DNA of 64,000 nt from Rana temporaria. Taxonomy: Eukaryota; Chordata; Amphibia; Anura; Ranidae. Under the pieces are notes generated by a model. It did not search any database. It was not told where the DNA came from and saw only the letters and a program-made list of their open reading frames with translations. This document shows positions 1-10,939 of the stretch, piece after piece. Both the position numbers and the translations under genes were made by a program. How positions within the stretch are numbered: position 1 is the stretch's first letter; the number at the start of each line of letters is the position of its first letter. The stretch spans positions 12,917,155-12,981,154 of the forward strand of contig NC_053490.1 in assembly GCF_905171775.1 (NCBI RefSeq). Reading direction: 5' to 3'.

Positions 1-475
1 CCAGGCATCTGAGGGGGGGGGGGGGGTGTCCTCCATTTTCTTGTAGCTCAGAGGAGGGGGCGGGTGTCCTTCATTTTCTTGTAGCTCAGAGGAGGGGGAG
101 GGTGTCTTCCATTTTCCTGTAGCTCAGAAGAGGGGGCGGGTGTCCTCCATTTTCTTGTAGCTCAGAGGAGGGGAAGGTGTCCTTCATTTTCCTGTAGCTC
201 AGAGGAGAGGGAGGGTGTCCTCCATTTTCCTGTAGCTCAGAAGAGGGGGCGGGTGTCCTCCATTTTCTTGTAGCTCAGAGGAGGGGAAGGTGTCCTTCAT
301 TTTCCTGTAGCTCAGAGGAGGGGGAGGGTGTCCTCCATTTTCCTGTAGCTCAGAGGAGGGGGAGGGTGTCCTCCATTTTCCTGTAGCTCAGAGGAGGGGG
401 AGGGTGTCCTCCATTTTCCTGTAGCTCAGAGGAGGGGGGGGGTATCCTCCATTTTCTTGTAGCTCAGAGGACTTT
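1..475 (-). repeat. G-rich minisatellite, unit about 38-60 bp
   Basis: About ten imperfect units of the form 'gtcctccattttcttgtag' followed by 'ctcagaggaggggg'. On the minus strand each unit reads 'gagctacaagaaaatgga' then 'ggacacccc', the same unit found in plus orientation at 2648-2805 and 29055-29650. Unit length varies, mostly through the G-run, so no reading frame is kept. The array runs off the left window edge. Confidence 0.9.
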
Positions 476-499
476 TGGCATTCTATTCAATGTAACACA

Positions 500-1349
500 C
501 AGTATCTCAAAAAATTAAGTACACCCCTCACATATTTGTAAATATTTTCTTCTATCTTTTCATGTGACAACACTGAAGAAATGACACTTTGTATCTACAA
601 TGTTGTGTAGTGAGTGTACAGCTTGTATAACAGTGTACATTTGCTTGCCCCTCAAAATAACTCAACACACAGCCATTAATGTCTAAACCGCTGGCAACAA
701 AAGTGAGTACACCCCTAAGTGAAAATGTCCAAATTGGGTTCAAAGTGTAAATATTTTGTATGGTCTTGGTCGCCGTGCTGCAGCTCAATTTTAGGGTCTT
801 GCCAATCTTCTTATAGCCTCGGCCATCTTTATGTAGATTAACAATTCTTTTTTTTTTTTTAGATCCTCAGAGAGTTCTTTGCCATGAGGTGCCATGTTGT
901 CCTTCCAGTGACCAGTATGAGAGAGTGAGAGCGATAACACCAAATTTAACACACCTGCTCCCCATTCACACCTGAGACCTTGTAACACTAACGAGTCACA
1001 TGACACCGGGGAGGGAAAATGGCTAATTGGGCCCAATTTGGAAATTTTCACTCAGGGGTGTACTCACTTTTGTTGCCAGCGGTTTAGACATTAATGGCTG
1101 TGTGTTGAGTTATTTTGAGGGGACGGCAAATTTACACCGTTATACAAGCTGTACACTCACTACACAACATTGACTGATGTGAGTGTATATGTAAAGTGTT
1201 GCGTAAATTGACGGCGCTATATAAGTACCTGAAATAAATAATAAATACAAATTAATTGTAGCAAAGTGTAATTTTTTCAGTGTTGTCACATGAAAAGATA
1301 GAAGAAAATATTAACAAAAATGTGAGGGGTGTACCTTTGTCAAATACTG
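500..1349. mobile_element. Nonautonomous Tc1/mariner-type element
   Basis: The ends read CAGT...ACTG. The right end is followed by TA (1350-1351); the left TA is mutated to CA. Long inverted arms (about 500-780 and 1020-1349) share 'agtacacccct' and 'gctggcaacaaaagtgagta'. There is no transposase ORF. The right arm carries a small insertion near 1165-1255 that resembles a LINE 3' tail ('ggcgctatataagtacctg'). The CAGT-type ends and TA target duplication are typical of Tc1/mariner. Confidence 0.82.
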
Positions 1350-1382
1350 TATATAAAGGAAGAAGCTCATATTTCCAGCAGT

Positions 1383-1568
1383 CAGGGCCACCATCAGGGG
1401 GGTACAGGCAGTATTTTTTTTTAATATATTTGTATTTTTTATTAAAGGGCCATTTTTTTTTAGGGGTCCGGAGGTCCCCAGGTGCCCAGAGATCCCCAGG
1501 GCCCTGGACGACAACCCACCTTTTTTTTATAAAAAAAAAATATTTTTTTATATATATTTTTGTATTTC

Positions 1569-1638
<70 letters not shown>

Positions 1639-1708
1639 TTATTATTATTAAAGGGCCCAGAGGTCCCCCCTTTTTTTATAAAAAATAAAAAAATTATATT
1701 TTCTTTTA

Positions 1709-1756
<48 letters not shown>

Positions 1757-2159
1757 TATTATTAATAGGGGTCAGAGGTCCCCAGGGCCCCATGTGGCGA
1801 GCCCCCCCTTTTTTTTTTTATAAATATATATATATATTTTTTTTGTTTATCTATTTTTTTTATTTATTTTTTTATTAAAGGGCCCAGAGGTCCCCACGGC
1901 CCTGGATGGTAACCCCCCCCCTTTTTTTTTATTTTTTTATATATGTTTATTTTTATTTATTTTTCTATATATTTTTTTTTTATTGAAGGGCCCAGAGGTT
2001 TATTTTTTTTATTTTTATTAAAGGGCCCAGAGGTCCCGAATGGCAACCCCCGTTTTTTGTAATTTCTTTTTATAATAAAAAAATGTACTTTACTATATAT
2101 ATTTATTATTAAAGGGTCCAGAGGTCCCCAGGGCCTCAGATGGCAACCCCCCTTTTAAA

Positions 2160-2242
<83 letters not shown>

Positions 2243-2430
2243 TTTCTTTTTATTTTTTTTTATTAAAAGGCTCAGAGGTCCCCAGGGCCCCTTTTTTTTT
2301 ATATATATTGTAAAGGGCCCATCCCGCTTCTCAATTCGCGTCAGCCCCCCCCCCCCTCCGGTTCTCTGCTCCAGGGGGGCCCATGCCTGAAGCTGTGTAA
2401 GGGGCCCCATAATTCCTGATGGCGGCCCTG
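1383..2430. mobile_element. hAT-type MITE filled with AT-rich satellite
   Basis: Terminal inverted repeats are 'cagggccaccatcagg' and 'cctgatggcggccctg'. They are flanked by a perfect 8-bp target-site duplication CCAGCAGT (1375-1382, 2431-2438). The paralogous segment at about 28636 has the uninterrupted empty site. The interior holds about seven decayed units of 'aaagggcccagaggtcccc' separated by long (TA)n and T-rich runs (for example 1575-1634, 1712-1753, 2178-2234). ORFs of the IYIYIY type in this stretch are (TA)n translations, not genes. Confidence 0.87.
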
Positions 2431-2936
2431 CCAGCAGTGAAAGGGTTAAATGTAGGACAGGAAGTGGGCGGGGCTGATGTCACAGATTTCTCTCCCCCCC
2501 CCCCCCCCTAGGACAGGGAAAGCAAAGCATGGCTACATTGTATATAAAGGAGAAAGATCTATCAATGGATACATTTCTTCTAAACAATGAGAAGTTGCTT
2601 GTAATGTAAAAACAATGAAAAGTCATCGTTTCATTACAGGAAGATCAGATCCCTGAGCTACAAGAAAATGGAGGACACCCCCTCCCCCTCTCTGAGCTAC
2701 AAGAAAATGGAGGACACCCCTCCCCCTCCTCTGAGCTACAAGAAAATGGAGGACACCCCCTCTCTGAGCTACAAGAAAATGGAGGACACCCCCTCCCCCT
2801 TGTTGCATGTAGCTGAAGCCGGAGACAGACAAGAGGCTGAAGGAGAAACTTCCAGAGTGCTCGGGTAAGATGAGGGACCATGGAGGGGGTCTACAGGGGT
2901 GACACTGTGATGGGGGAGGGGCAGTACAGGGAACTA
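2431..2936 (+). repeat. Duplicated segment, copy 1
   Basis: This stretch matches 28628-29820: 'aggacaggaagtgggcgg', 'ttcttctaaacaa', the minisatellite, then 'gagacagacaagaggctgaa' and a GGTAAG donor-like site at about 2862. A 'ttcattacag' acceptor-like site precedes the minisatellite at about 2637. The pattern suggests an old noncoding or UTR exon, but no protein can be recognised. Copy 1 lacks the MITE found at 28814 in copy 2. Confidence 0.7.
2648..2805 (+). repeat. Minisatellite, four units, plus orientation
   Basis: Four units of 'gagctacaagaaaatgga' plus 'ggacaccccc' with C/T-rich spacers, the inverted counterpart of the array at 1-475. One frame stays open as repeated KKMEDTP, but unit lengths are not multiples of three in the paralogous array, so coding is doubtful. 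Confidence 0.85.
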
Positions 2937-3076
2937 AGCACGTGGAGGAAATCTGGCATAATCTTCCTGGTGATGAACAACGCTGGATTTACACAGACTT
3001 CGATCTTTGCTGATGATGTCACTGCGTGAATTCTCCTTGTAAATGATGTCACAGAATTGTATGTCACCTCATCCCT

Positions 3077-4480
3077 TTAACCACTTCAGCCCTGGAAGAT
3101 TCTACCCCCTTACCGACCAGAGCATTTTTTGCGATTAGGCACTGCGTCGCTTCAACTGACAATTGCGCAGTCGTGCAAAGTGGCTCCCAAACAAAATTAT
3201 TGTCCCCTTTTTTTTTTTTTTTTTTTCACAGATAAAGCTTTCTTTTGGTGGTATTTGATCACCTCTGCGTTTTTTTTCCCCCGCTATAAACAAAAGAACA
3301 GCGACAATTTTGAAAAAAAAAAACACAATATTTTTTTACCTTTTGCTATAATAAATATCCCAATTTTTTTCCTAAGTTTAGGCCAATACGTATTCTTCTA
3401 CATATTTTTTTGGTAAAAAAAATCGCAATAAGCGTTTATTGATTGGTTTGCGCACATGTTATAGCGTTTACAAAATAGGGGATAGTTTTATGGAATTTTT
3501 ATTATTATTTCTTTACTAGTAATGGCGGCGATCTACGTTTTTTTTTTTTTTTTTTTTATCGGGACTGCAACATTATGGCGGACACATCGGACACTTGACA
3601 CATTTTTGGGACCATTGGCAATTTCATAGCGATCGGAACTAAAAAAACACTGATTACTGTAAAAATGTCAATGGCAGCGAATAGGTTAACATTAGGGGGC
3701 GATCAAGGGGTTAAAGGGACACTAAAGGTTCCTGTTTTTTTTTTTTTTTTTTTAAATAACAAACATGTTATTGCTCGTTTTGCACAGAGTGGCCCCGATT
3801 CTCGTGTTCTGGAGTCCCTCGGCTCCTCCCCACAAGAACTAACCCCCTTCATGGAAGCTCTCTCCCATGGAGGTTAGTTCTTGCGGGCGCGCTCCTGTGA
3901 TACAGCCGCAGACTGTATCACTCCGCCCCACCCACCGCCGCGTCATTGATTTGATTGACAGCAGCGGGAGCAAATGGCTGCGCTGCTCAAATCAACCAAT
4001 GAATGAGCCGAGAAGCCAGCGCGTTCACGTCGCGGGACTTTCGAGGGGTCAGGTAAGTAAAGGGGGGGGGCTGGGGGGGGCACTAATTCTCAGATTTTTT
4101 TTTACCTTAATGCATAGAATGCATTAAGGTGAAAAAACATTTACCTTTACAACCCCTTTAACTGTGTCCCCTCACTGTGTTCTAACTGAAGGGGGGGTGG
4201 GACTTACTAGGGGAGAAGACAGATCGCTGTTCATGCGTTGGATGAACAGACGATCACTAATTTCTCCCCTGAAAGAACTGGGATCTGTGTGTCGCGAGCA
4301 ATCGCGGGTCCCCGCCGGCCATCGCGCCCTCCGGGCACTCGCATCGGTTCCAGGGGTGAGCAGCGGGCACGCACGTTTCCCTCCGGCGGCACACGCACGC
4401 CCCTAGTGGCCACAGGGTGAAGTGACGTAACATAGCGTTGTTTCGCCCAGCCGTGCAATGCTGCTGCAGTAAAACTGCGG
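3077..4480 (+). mobile_element. TTAA-flanked MITE family, truncated copy with nested insertion
   Basis: Starts at TTAA (3077-3080) followed by 'ccacttcagccctgg'. It contains the family core 'gcactgcgtcgcttcaact' and 'ttggtggtatttgatcacc', also found at 23854-24842, 53296-54237 and 58106-59117. A second TTAA-flanked MITE is inserted at 3715-4157. The right terminus is not recognisable. TTAA target sites are used by piggyBac and Kolobok transposons; which one mobilised this family is not visible. Confidence 0.7.
3715..4157. mobile_element. TTAA-flanked MITE, nested
   Basis: Flanked by TTAA on both sides (3711-3714, 4158-4161). The ends 'aagggacactaaaggt' and 'acctttacaacccct' are inverted-repeat related. 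It interrupts the older element at 3077-4480. No ORF is supported. Confidence 0.78.
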
Positions 4481-4498
4481 CTGTTTATTTTTGGCCCC

Positions 4499-4925
4499 TT
4501 TAAAGCGGAGTTCCACCCAAAAGTGGAACTTCCGCTTTAAGTGTTGGTGACCTCATGACATGCTGCATTTTGCATGTTATTTATTTGAGGGGGGGGAAGC
4601 AAGCTTTTACAGGCACCCAGCTCCCATTTCCTCCCCTGGCTCCGCCGCACCAGAAGGAAGATCACCTCTCCCCCCCCCCCCTCCCTTCGTGCAATCTTCT
4701 GGGACACGTCACCTTTTCCAGAAGATTGCCCGGCCATTCACAGCGTGGCTGGCACGTGCGCGCCTGGCTGTGAAGTCACAGCTGGGCGCCCACAGTTAGA
4801 ATTCACGCACAGAGGAGGGGGAGAGGAGCAGGGCTTTGCGTGCCCGCATCGCTGGACTGTGGAACAGGTAAGTGTCTGTTTATTAAAAGTCAGCAGCGCA
4901 TGAATTACAGCAGCGGGGGGTATTT
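4499..4925 (+). mobile_element. TTAA-type MITE fragment with terminal hairpin
   Basis: After TTAA (4499-4502) comes a self-complementary end, 'agcggagttccaccc' against 'gtggaacttccgct'. The interior includes 'ggtgacctcatgacatgc' and runs into 'caggtaagtgtctgtttatt'. The opposite terminus is missing, so this is probably a truncated copy. The GC-rich stretch 4600-4860 has no supported gene. Confidence 0.5.
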
Positions 4926-5139
4926 TCTAAGCACCTGAATACAGCCATAGGCTCTAATAGGCTTCAAAATAGGGTGGACTCGTGACGCAGGGCATTGTGC
5001 TCAGAGCCCACTCAGGTGAGTTAGAAAAGCAAATGAATATTCGCTTTTCTAACACTAAATCGCCTCTCCACCAATCATGAAGCGCAGGTCTGATACCCAT
5101 CACCTATTTGGCTGAAAGTACAGGCGATCCTATCGGACG

Positions 5140-6110
5140 CCTAGCAGGAGGAAAGGAGAGACGCACAGTGGAAGCATGGAGGACACAGGACCCAACGCCT
5201 GTCCCACAGCTCACCCTTGCCTAGCAGGAGGAAAGAAGAGACACACGGCGGAAGCATGGAGGACACAGGACCCGCCGCCGGTCCCACAGTTCGCTGCTGC
5301 CTGGCCCTCCGCCCATCCCACAGCTTGCCGCTGCCTAGCAGGGGAAAAGAGACGCATGGAGGACACAGGACCCGCTGCCGGTCCCACGGCTTGCTGCTGT
5401 TTGGCCCCCCACCTGTCGCACAGTTCACCGCTGTCTGGCCCTCTGCCCATCCCACAGCTCGCTGCTGCCTAGCAGGGGGAAAGAAGAGACGCATGGCGGA
5501 AGCATGGATGACACCAGGACCCGCCACCGGTCCCACGGCTTGCTGCTGCCTAGCAGGGGGAAAGAAGAGACGCAGGGCGGAAGCATGGAGGACACAGGAC
5601 CCGCCACCGGTCCCACGGCTTGCTGCTGTTTGGCCCGCCACCTGTCGCACAGCTCGCCGCTGTTTGGCCCTCCGCCCATCCCACAGCTCGGTGCTGCCTA
5701 GCAGGGGGAAAGAAGAGACGCATGGAGGACACCAGGACCCGCCACCGTTCCCACGACTTGCTGCTGCCTAGCAGGGGGAAAGAAGAGACGCAGGGCGGAA
5801 GCATGGAGGACACAGGACCCGCCACCGGTCCCACGGCTTGCTGCTGTTTGGCCCCTCACCTGTCGCACAGCTCGCCGCTGTTTGGCCCTCCGCCCATCCC
5901 ACAGCTCGGTGCTGCCTAGCAGGGGGAAAGAAGAGACGCATGGAGGACACCAGGACCCGCCACCGTTCCCACGACTTGCTGCTGCCTAGCAGGGGGAAAG
6001 AAGAGACGCATGGCGGAAGCATGGAGGACACAGGACCCGCCACCGGTCCCACGGCTTGCCGCTGTCTGGCCCTCCACTCATCCCACAGCTCGCTGCCGTC
6101 ACCTGCTGCC
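5140..6110. repeat. GC-rich higher-order minisatellite, 218-bp period
   Basis: A block starting 'gctgcctagcagggggaaag' recurs at 5693 and 5911, a spacing of 218 bp. Each block is built from shorter related modules ('ggacacaggacccgcc', 'cccacggcttgctgctg', 'ccctccgcccatcccacag'). Several frames on both strands stay open for up to 184 codons because the unit lacks stops. The predicted peptides simply repeat the unit and match no known fold, so they are not called as genes. Confidence 0.87.
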
Positions 6111-6130
6111 TGACCCATCGACGCATCCAT

Positions 6131-6480
6131 CTTGTCCTGGCCCAGAATGTCTGGAGAGGCACAATCCCCGCCCCCTGATTGTGATTGGAGAAATCATAAA
6201 TCCCACCTCTTGTGTCCAATTACAGCAGGGCGGTGTGAAGCCAGCGTTGGAACAATACAGTGTCCCGAAATGAAACTGACACAGCCACCCCCCGGGCCAA
6301 TCTGATGCCCTCAAAAAAGCCTCCACATCACCGCTTTACTCCCTGACAGTACTTGTCCTGGCTGGGAATGCCTGGAGGAGCACAGTCCCCGCCCCCTGCT
6401 TGTGATTGGAGAAATCATAAATCCCGCCTCTTGTGTCCAATCACTGTGCTGTGATTCGTTACAGCACGAGCTGATTTTTG
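6131..6480 (+). repeat. Partial tandem duplication, 221-bp spacing
   Basis: 'cttgtcctggcccagaatgt' at 6131 and 'cttgtcctggctgggaatgc' at 6352 begin two similar copies, both followed by 'gtgattggagaaatcataaa' and 'tgtgtccaat'. No ORF is supported. Confidence 0.7.
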
Positions 6481-6599
6481 GGATGGGAGGGTGTCCCTGA
6501 ATGGTAGTTTGGAAATGTGGCCACCCTAGTGTCTATGGGAATATTTGGTTTTGAAAATATTGGGTTATTAGGGAAACAAGGGATGGTGATGAAGCATCA

Positions 6600-7692
6600 G
6601 TGGAGACACCCGACGGGAAAACTGCAAGGACAGCTTTTGGTCGAGAATCCCGGCCGTGTGTATGCTCCTCGCAGTTTTTCCGACGTAAAAACTGGCCAAA
6701 AACCGCCGGACAAAAAAAGAGAACCTGCTCTCTTTTTTCCCGGCAGTTTTTGGCAGTTTTCCTATGAGAAAAACTGTGATGGAGCATACACACAGGGGTA
6801 GATTCAGGTAGGGGCGCGCAATGATACGGCGGCGCAGCGTATCGTATTTACGCTACGCCGCCGTAACTTACAGGAGCAAGTGCAGTATTCACAAAGCACT
6901 TGCTCGTAAGTTGCGGCGGCGTAGCGTAAATGGGGCCGGCATAAGCGCGCGTAATTCAAATGTGGAAGGAGGGGGGGGTGTTTTATGTAAATGTATGGTG
7001 ACCTGACGTGATTGACGTCCGTGTACATATCCCAGTGTGCATTGCTTCCAAGTACGGCGCAACGACGTATTGGTTTCGACGTGAACGTAAATTACGTCCA
7101 GCCCTATTCGCGAACGACTTACGCAAACGACGTAAAAAATTCAAATTTCGAAGCGGGAACGACGTCCATACTTAACATTGGCTGCGCCTCCTAATAGCAG
7201 GAACAACCATACGCCGAAAAAGCCTAACGTAAACGACGTAAATACATTGCGACGGGCGTACGTACGTTTGTGAATCGGCGTATCTAGGTAATTAGCATAT
7301 TCTACGCCGACAACAACGGAGGCGCCCCTAGCGGCCAGCGGCAGAATGCACCCTAAGATACGACGGCGTAAGAGACTTACGCCAGTCAGATCTTAGGCTA
7401 ATGTCGGCGTATCTAGCTTTCTGAATACAGAAAGTAGATACGCCGGCGCAGATTTGAATTTACGCGGCGTATCTATGGATACGCCGGCGTAAATTCTCTC
7501 TGAATCTACCCCATGGTCAGGATTCCCGACCAAAGCTCTCATCTGAGTTTTCCTGCCGGGAAAACCTCTTGTGTGTGTACAGGGGAAAAGTTACCGATAG
7601 TTACCTGGTTACGAAACCAGGTTCTCGTTTTTCTCCCCTGGGATTTCCGACTGATCTTTTCCCGTCGGAATCCCGCTCTTGTATACTAGGCA
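6600..7692. mobile_element. Foldback MITE split by a second MITE
   Basis: Left part (about 6600-6794) and right part (7513-7692) are inverted relatives: 'cggccgtgtgtatgctcc', 'gcagtttttccgacg' and 'ctgccgggaaaacctcttgt'. The element at 6795-7512 separates them. These sequences resemble the 'acacacgatcgga' family common elsewhere in the window. Exact ends are unclear. Confidence 0.5.
6795..7512. mobile_element. CpG-rich foldback MITE, copy A
   Basis: Inverted ends are 'ggggtagattcag' and 'ctgaatctacccc'. The interior is CpG-rich with 'aacgacgtaa', 'ttaacattg' and 'cctagcggccagcg', shared with copies B-H. Subterminal arms such as 'gcgtaaattctctctgaatc' can fold back. No transposase is present; short ORFs here are incidental. 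Confidence 0.8.
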
Positions 7693-7797
7693 TTTCTCCT
7701 CCCTAGGGGTAGATTTCCTCTCACTTCCTGTCGTCTCCCTCCGTTTGTAAGTAGGAGTTGTTTGTAAGTTGGATGTTTGTAAGTAGGGGACCGCCTG

Positions 7798-8413
7798 TAC
7801 AGCGATCAGTGCTAAATATAGCCACTGATTACTGTATAAATGACACTGGCAGGGAAGGGGTTAAACACTAGGGGCGAGTGTGTCCTAGGGAATGATTCTA
7901 ACTGTGGGGGGGGGGCTGGGCTACCTGTGACAAGACAGTGATCACTGCTCCCGATGACAAGGAGCAGAAGATCAGTGTCCTGTCACTAGGCAGAACAGGG
8001 AAATGCCTTGTTTACATTGGCATCCCCCCATTCTGCTGCTCGGTCACGGAGTTCGCGGCAGGGGCATGCAGAGGCGTATCTAGTGAAAATAGCGCCTATG
8101 GCAAGCAATCAAGGGGTTAAGTGTGTCCTAGGGAGTGATTCTAACTGTGGGGGGGGGGGGTGGGCTGCGAGTGACACGACAGTGATCACTGCTCCTGATC
8201 AGAGGGAGCAGTAGATCCCTGTCATGTCACTAGACAGAACAGGGAAATGCCTTGTTTACATGGGCATCTCCCCGTTCTGCAGCTCAGTCTCACGATCAGG
8301 GGACGCTGGCGAACATTGAGTCAGCGCGTGTGCGCCCGCATAGTGGCAAATTTGCCTGTATGAGCCATTCTGCCAATGTATATGTGTGTGTGCGGCGGTT
8401 GGCAAGTGGTTAA
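7798..8413 (+). mobile_element. TTAA MITE right half, internally duplicated
   Basis: Carries the 3' half typical of the TTAA family ('gtgctaaatatagccactga', 'ggaaatgccttgtttaca'). The block at about 7885-8040 is repeated at 8115-8280. It ends in 'ggcaagtggttaa', with TTAA at 8410-8413. Sequence 8414-8567 and 9297-9325 ('cggcaagcggttaa') may be another copy of the same family, split by the MITE at 8568. Confidence 0.6.
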
Positions 8414-8567
8414 TGACCGTGGCCGGGTGCCAACGGGAATCCATTTCCTGGCACTCGGTGATCAAAATCTGCTCAGCACAGCCGGGTCACCCTCTACCCA
8501 GGACTGTCAGATCATGTACTAGGTACGTGATCTGGCACAGCCGAGCCGCCTTGCCGCAGTATATGTA

Positions 8568-9293
8568 GGGGCAGATCCACATACATACACTGCGCCCGGC
8601 GCAGATGTAAGATACGCTACGCTGCTGTAACTTACTTGGCTTTGGTTTGAATCCTCAACGAATTTGCGCCGTAAGTTACGGTGGCGTAGTGTATCTCTCG
8701 CGGCGTAAGGGCGCGGAATTCAAATTGGGCGGGTAGGGGGCGTGTTTCATTTAAATTATGCGCGTCCCCGCGCCGAACGAACTGCGCATGCGCCGTCCGT
8801 AAAAACTCCCAGGGTGCATTGCTCCAAATGACGTCGCAAGGACGTCATTGTTTTCAACGTGAACGTAAATGGCCTCCAGCTCCGTTCACGGACGACTTGC
8901 GCAAACGACGTAAAATTTTCAAAATTAGACGCGGGAACGACGCCCATACTTAACATTGAGTACGCCACCACATAGCAGCTTTAACTATACGCCGGAAAAA
9001 GCCGAACGGAAACAACGTAAAAAAATGCAGCAGCCGGTCGTACATTCGTGGATCGTCGGAAATAGCTAATTTGCATACTCAACGCGGATTACGACGGGAA
9101 CGCCACCTAGCGGACGAAAAGAAAAATTGCATCTAAGATCCGACGGCGTACGAAGACGTACGCCTGTCGGATCTAACACATATGCCGTCGTATCTTGTTT
9201 TGTGGATACCAAAATAAAGATACGACGCGCAAAATTTGAAATTACGCGGCGTATCAAGAGATACGCCGTGTAATTTCTTTGAGGATCTGCCCC
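8568..9293. mobile_element. CpG-rich foldback MITE, copy B
   Basis: Ends are 'ggggcagatcc' and 'ggatctgcccc', with a matching 3-bp flank GTA (8565-8567, 9294-9296). A 3-bp duplication is typical of PIF/Harbinger. The interior contains the CRE-like near-palindrome ATGACGTCGCAAGGACGTCA (8828-8847) and 'tgcgcatgcgc'. No coding capacity. Confidence 0.83.
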
Positions 9294-9296
9294 GTA

Positions 9297-9642
9297 GGTT
9301 ATACAGTCGGCAAGCGGTTAAACAATTCAACAAAACAAATGATGGATTATACCAAAAAACGAATCTTTTCACAAATTGACACACTCTGATAACATGATTT
9401 CTAGGATCTGGGCACAGAGCACTTCCAATTCATTCACTGTCCAGGGTAGCGGAGGCTGCAGAGAAAGGGACTGGGCATCTCTCACTGTCCTCACTCCAAC
9501 ACTCTGTCTCAAAAGTGAGACATTAGGGGTCTGTTTAGACCCTTGATGTTTCACCAAAGCCCTCCCAATGTGGTTCCTAAAAGAAAAAAATGGGGACGGC
9601 CCCTTCCTGTTCCAACATGACTGCACACCAGTGTAAAAACAG
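9297..9642. other. Repeat-derived sequence, mostly unassigned
   Basis: The last part, about 9590-9642 ('ccttcctgttccaacatgac'), is in register with the Tc1 transposase remnant that resumes at 10390, so the MITE at 9643 interrupts that remnant. The stretch 9325-9580 was not recognised; a 95-codon minus-strand ORF over it has no supported identity. Confidence 0.45.
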
Positions 9643-10389
9643 GGGGTCAGATTCATGTAGATCAGCGGATCTTTAGATCCGCTAGATCTACGTGTTTTAC
9701 GATCCGCCGGTGCAATTTAGCGAGGCTAGTGCATGATTCAAAAAACACTTACCTCGCAAATTGCACCGTCGGATCCTAACTCCCCCCGGCGGAATGCAAA
9801 TTCCGCGGCTAGGGGAGTGTACAATTTAAATCAGGCGCGTTCCCGCGCCGATTTAACTGTGCATGCGCCGCCGGCGAAAAAGCCCAGTGCGTATGCTCCA
9901 AATGACGTCGCTAGGACGTCATTGTTTTCGGCAGCTAGGTTAATTACGGCCATCCGTATTCCCGACAGACTTACGCAAACGACGTAACAAATTTAAAACT
10001 CGGCGCGGGAACGTCGGCCATACTTAACATTAGCTACCCCTCATATTAGCAGGGGTAGCTCTCCGCCGGAAAAAGCCGAACGCAAACGACGTTGAAAAAG
10101 AGCGACGGGCGGGCGTACGGACGTGAATCGGCAGTTCTCCTCATTTGCATATGCGACGTGTAAAAAAAAAGCGACGACACCTAGCGGCCGGCGGGAGATT
10201 ACAGCCTAAGATTCGACTGGTGTAAGTCACTTACACCAGTCGGATCTAAGGGAGATCTATGCGGAACTGATTCTTATGTATCAGTCGCATAGCTCCGACC
10301 GTGGGATCTCACAGATCCGACCGTCGGCTCTCACAGATACGACGGCGGATCAGGAGATCCGCCGTCGTATCTCTTGATGAATCTGCCCC
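9643..10389. mobile_element. CpG-rich foldback MITE, copy C
   Basis: Ends are 'gggggtcagattcatg' and 'gatgaatctgcccc'. It contains ATGACGTCGCTAGGACGTCA (9903-9922), 'gcgggaacgtcggccat' and 'ttaacatt', shared with the other copies. The right part (10230-10380) forms repeated hairpins of 'ggatct'/'agatcc' type. It is inserted into Tc1-like sequence. Confidence 0.8.
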
Positions 10390-10930
10390 AAGGTCCATAA
10401 AGACATGGATGAGCGAGTTTGGCGTGAAGGAACTTGACTGGCCTGCACAGAGTCCTGACCTCAATCCGATAGAACACCTTTGGGGTGAATTTGACCGGAG
10501 ACTGTGAGCCCTTCCTTCTCGTTCAACATCAGTGCCCGACCTCACAAATGCTCTTCTGGAAGAATGATTAAACATTCCCATACACACTCCTAAACCTTGT
10601 GTACAGCCTTCCCAGAAGAGTTGAATCTAGTGTAGATGAGAAGGCCTGGCTCGCAGTCTCCCCTCTAATTCATTGCAAAGGTGTTCTATCGGGTTGAGGT
10701 CAGGACTCTGTGCAGGCCAGTCATGTTCCTCCACCCCAAACTCGCTCATCCATGTCTTTATGGAACTTGCTTTATTGGTGATGGTCAAACATTCCCATAG
10801 ACACACCCTGTGGACGGCCTTCCCAGAAGAGTTGAAGCTGTTATAGTTGCAAAGGGCGGTGCCAACTCAATGTTGAACCCTACGGACTAAGACTGGAGAT
10901 GCCATTAAAGTTCATGTGTGTGTAAAGGCA
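10390..10930 (+). pseudogene. Tc1-like transposase C-terminal remnant, rearranged
   Basis: The plus strand encodes 'LDWPAQSPDLNPIEHLW', the signature around the second and third catalytic acidic residues of Tc1-type DDE transposases, within 10390-10507. The reading is then broken by stops. Between about 10640 and 10765 the same transposase segment occurs again in inverted orientation, after which forward sequence resumes ('ttcccagaagagttgaagct'). This is a dead, internally rearranged copy. The missing upstream part is partly visible at about 9590-9642, across MITE C. Confidence 0.85.
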
Positions 10931-10939
10931 GGCGTCTCA

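Noticed and set aside
1280..1793. ORFs with long IYIYIY runs
   Set aside because: Translation of (TA)n microsatellite inside a hAT MITE.
5217..5771. 184-codon and overlapping ORFs on both strands in the GC-rich satellite
   Set aside because: Open frames on both strands arise because the 218-bp unit has no stops; peptides repeat the unit.
9369..9656. 95-codon minus-strand ORF considered as a gene
   Set aside because: Its 5' end overlaps sequence that reads as Tc1 transposase on the plus strand and it runs into a MITE; no recognisable domain.
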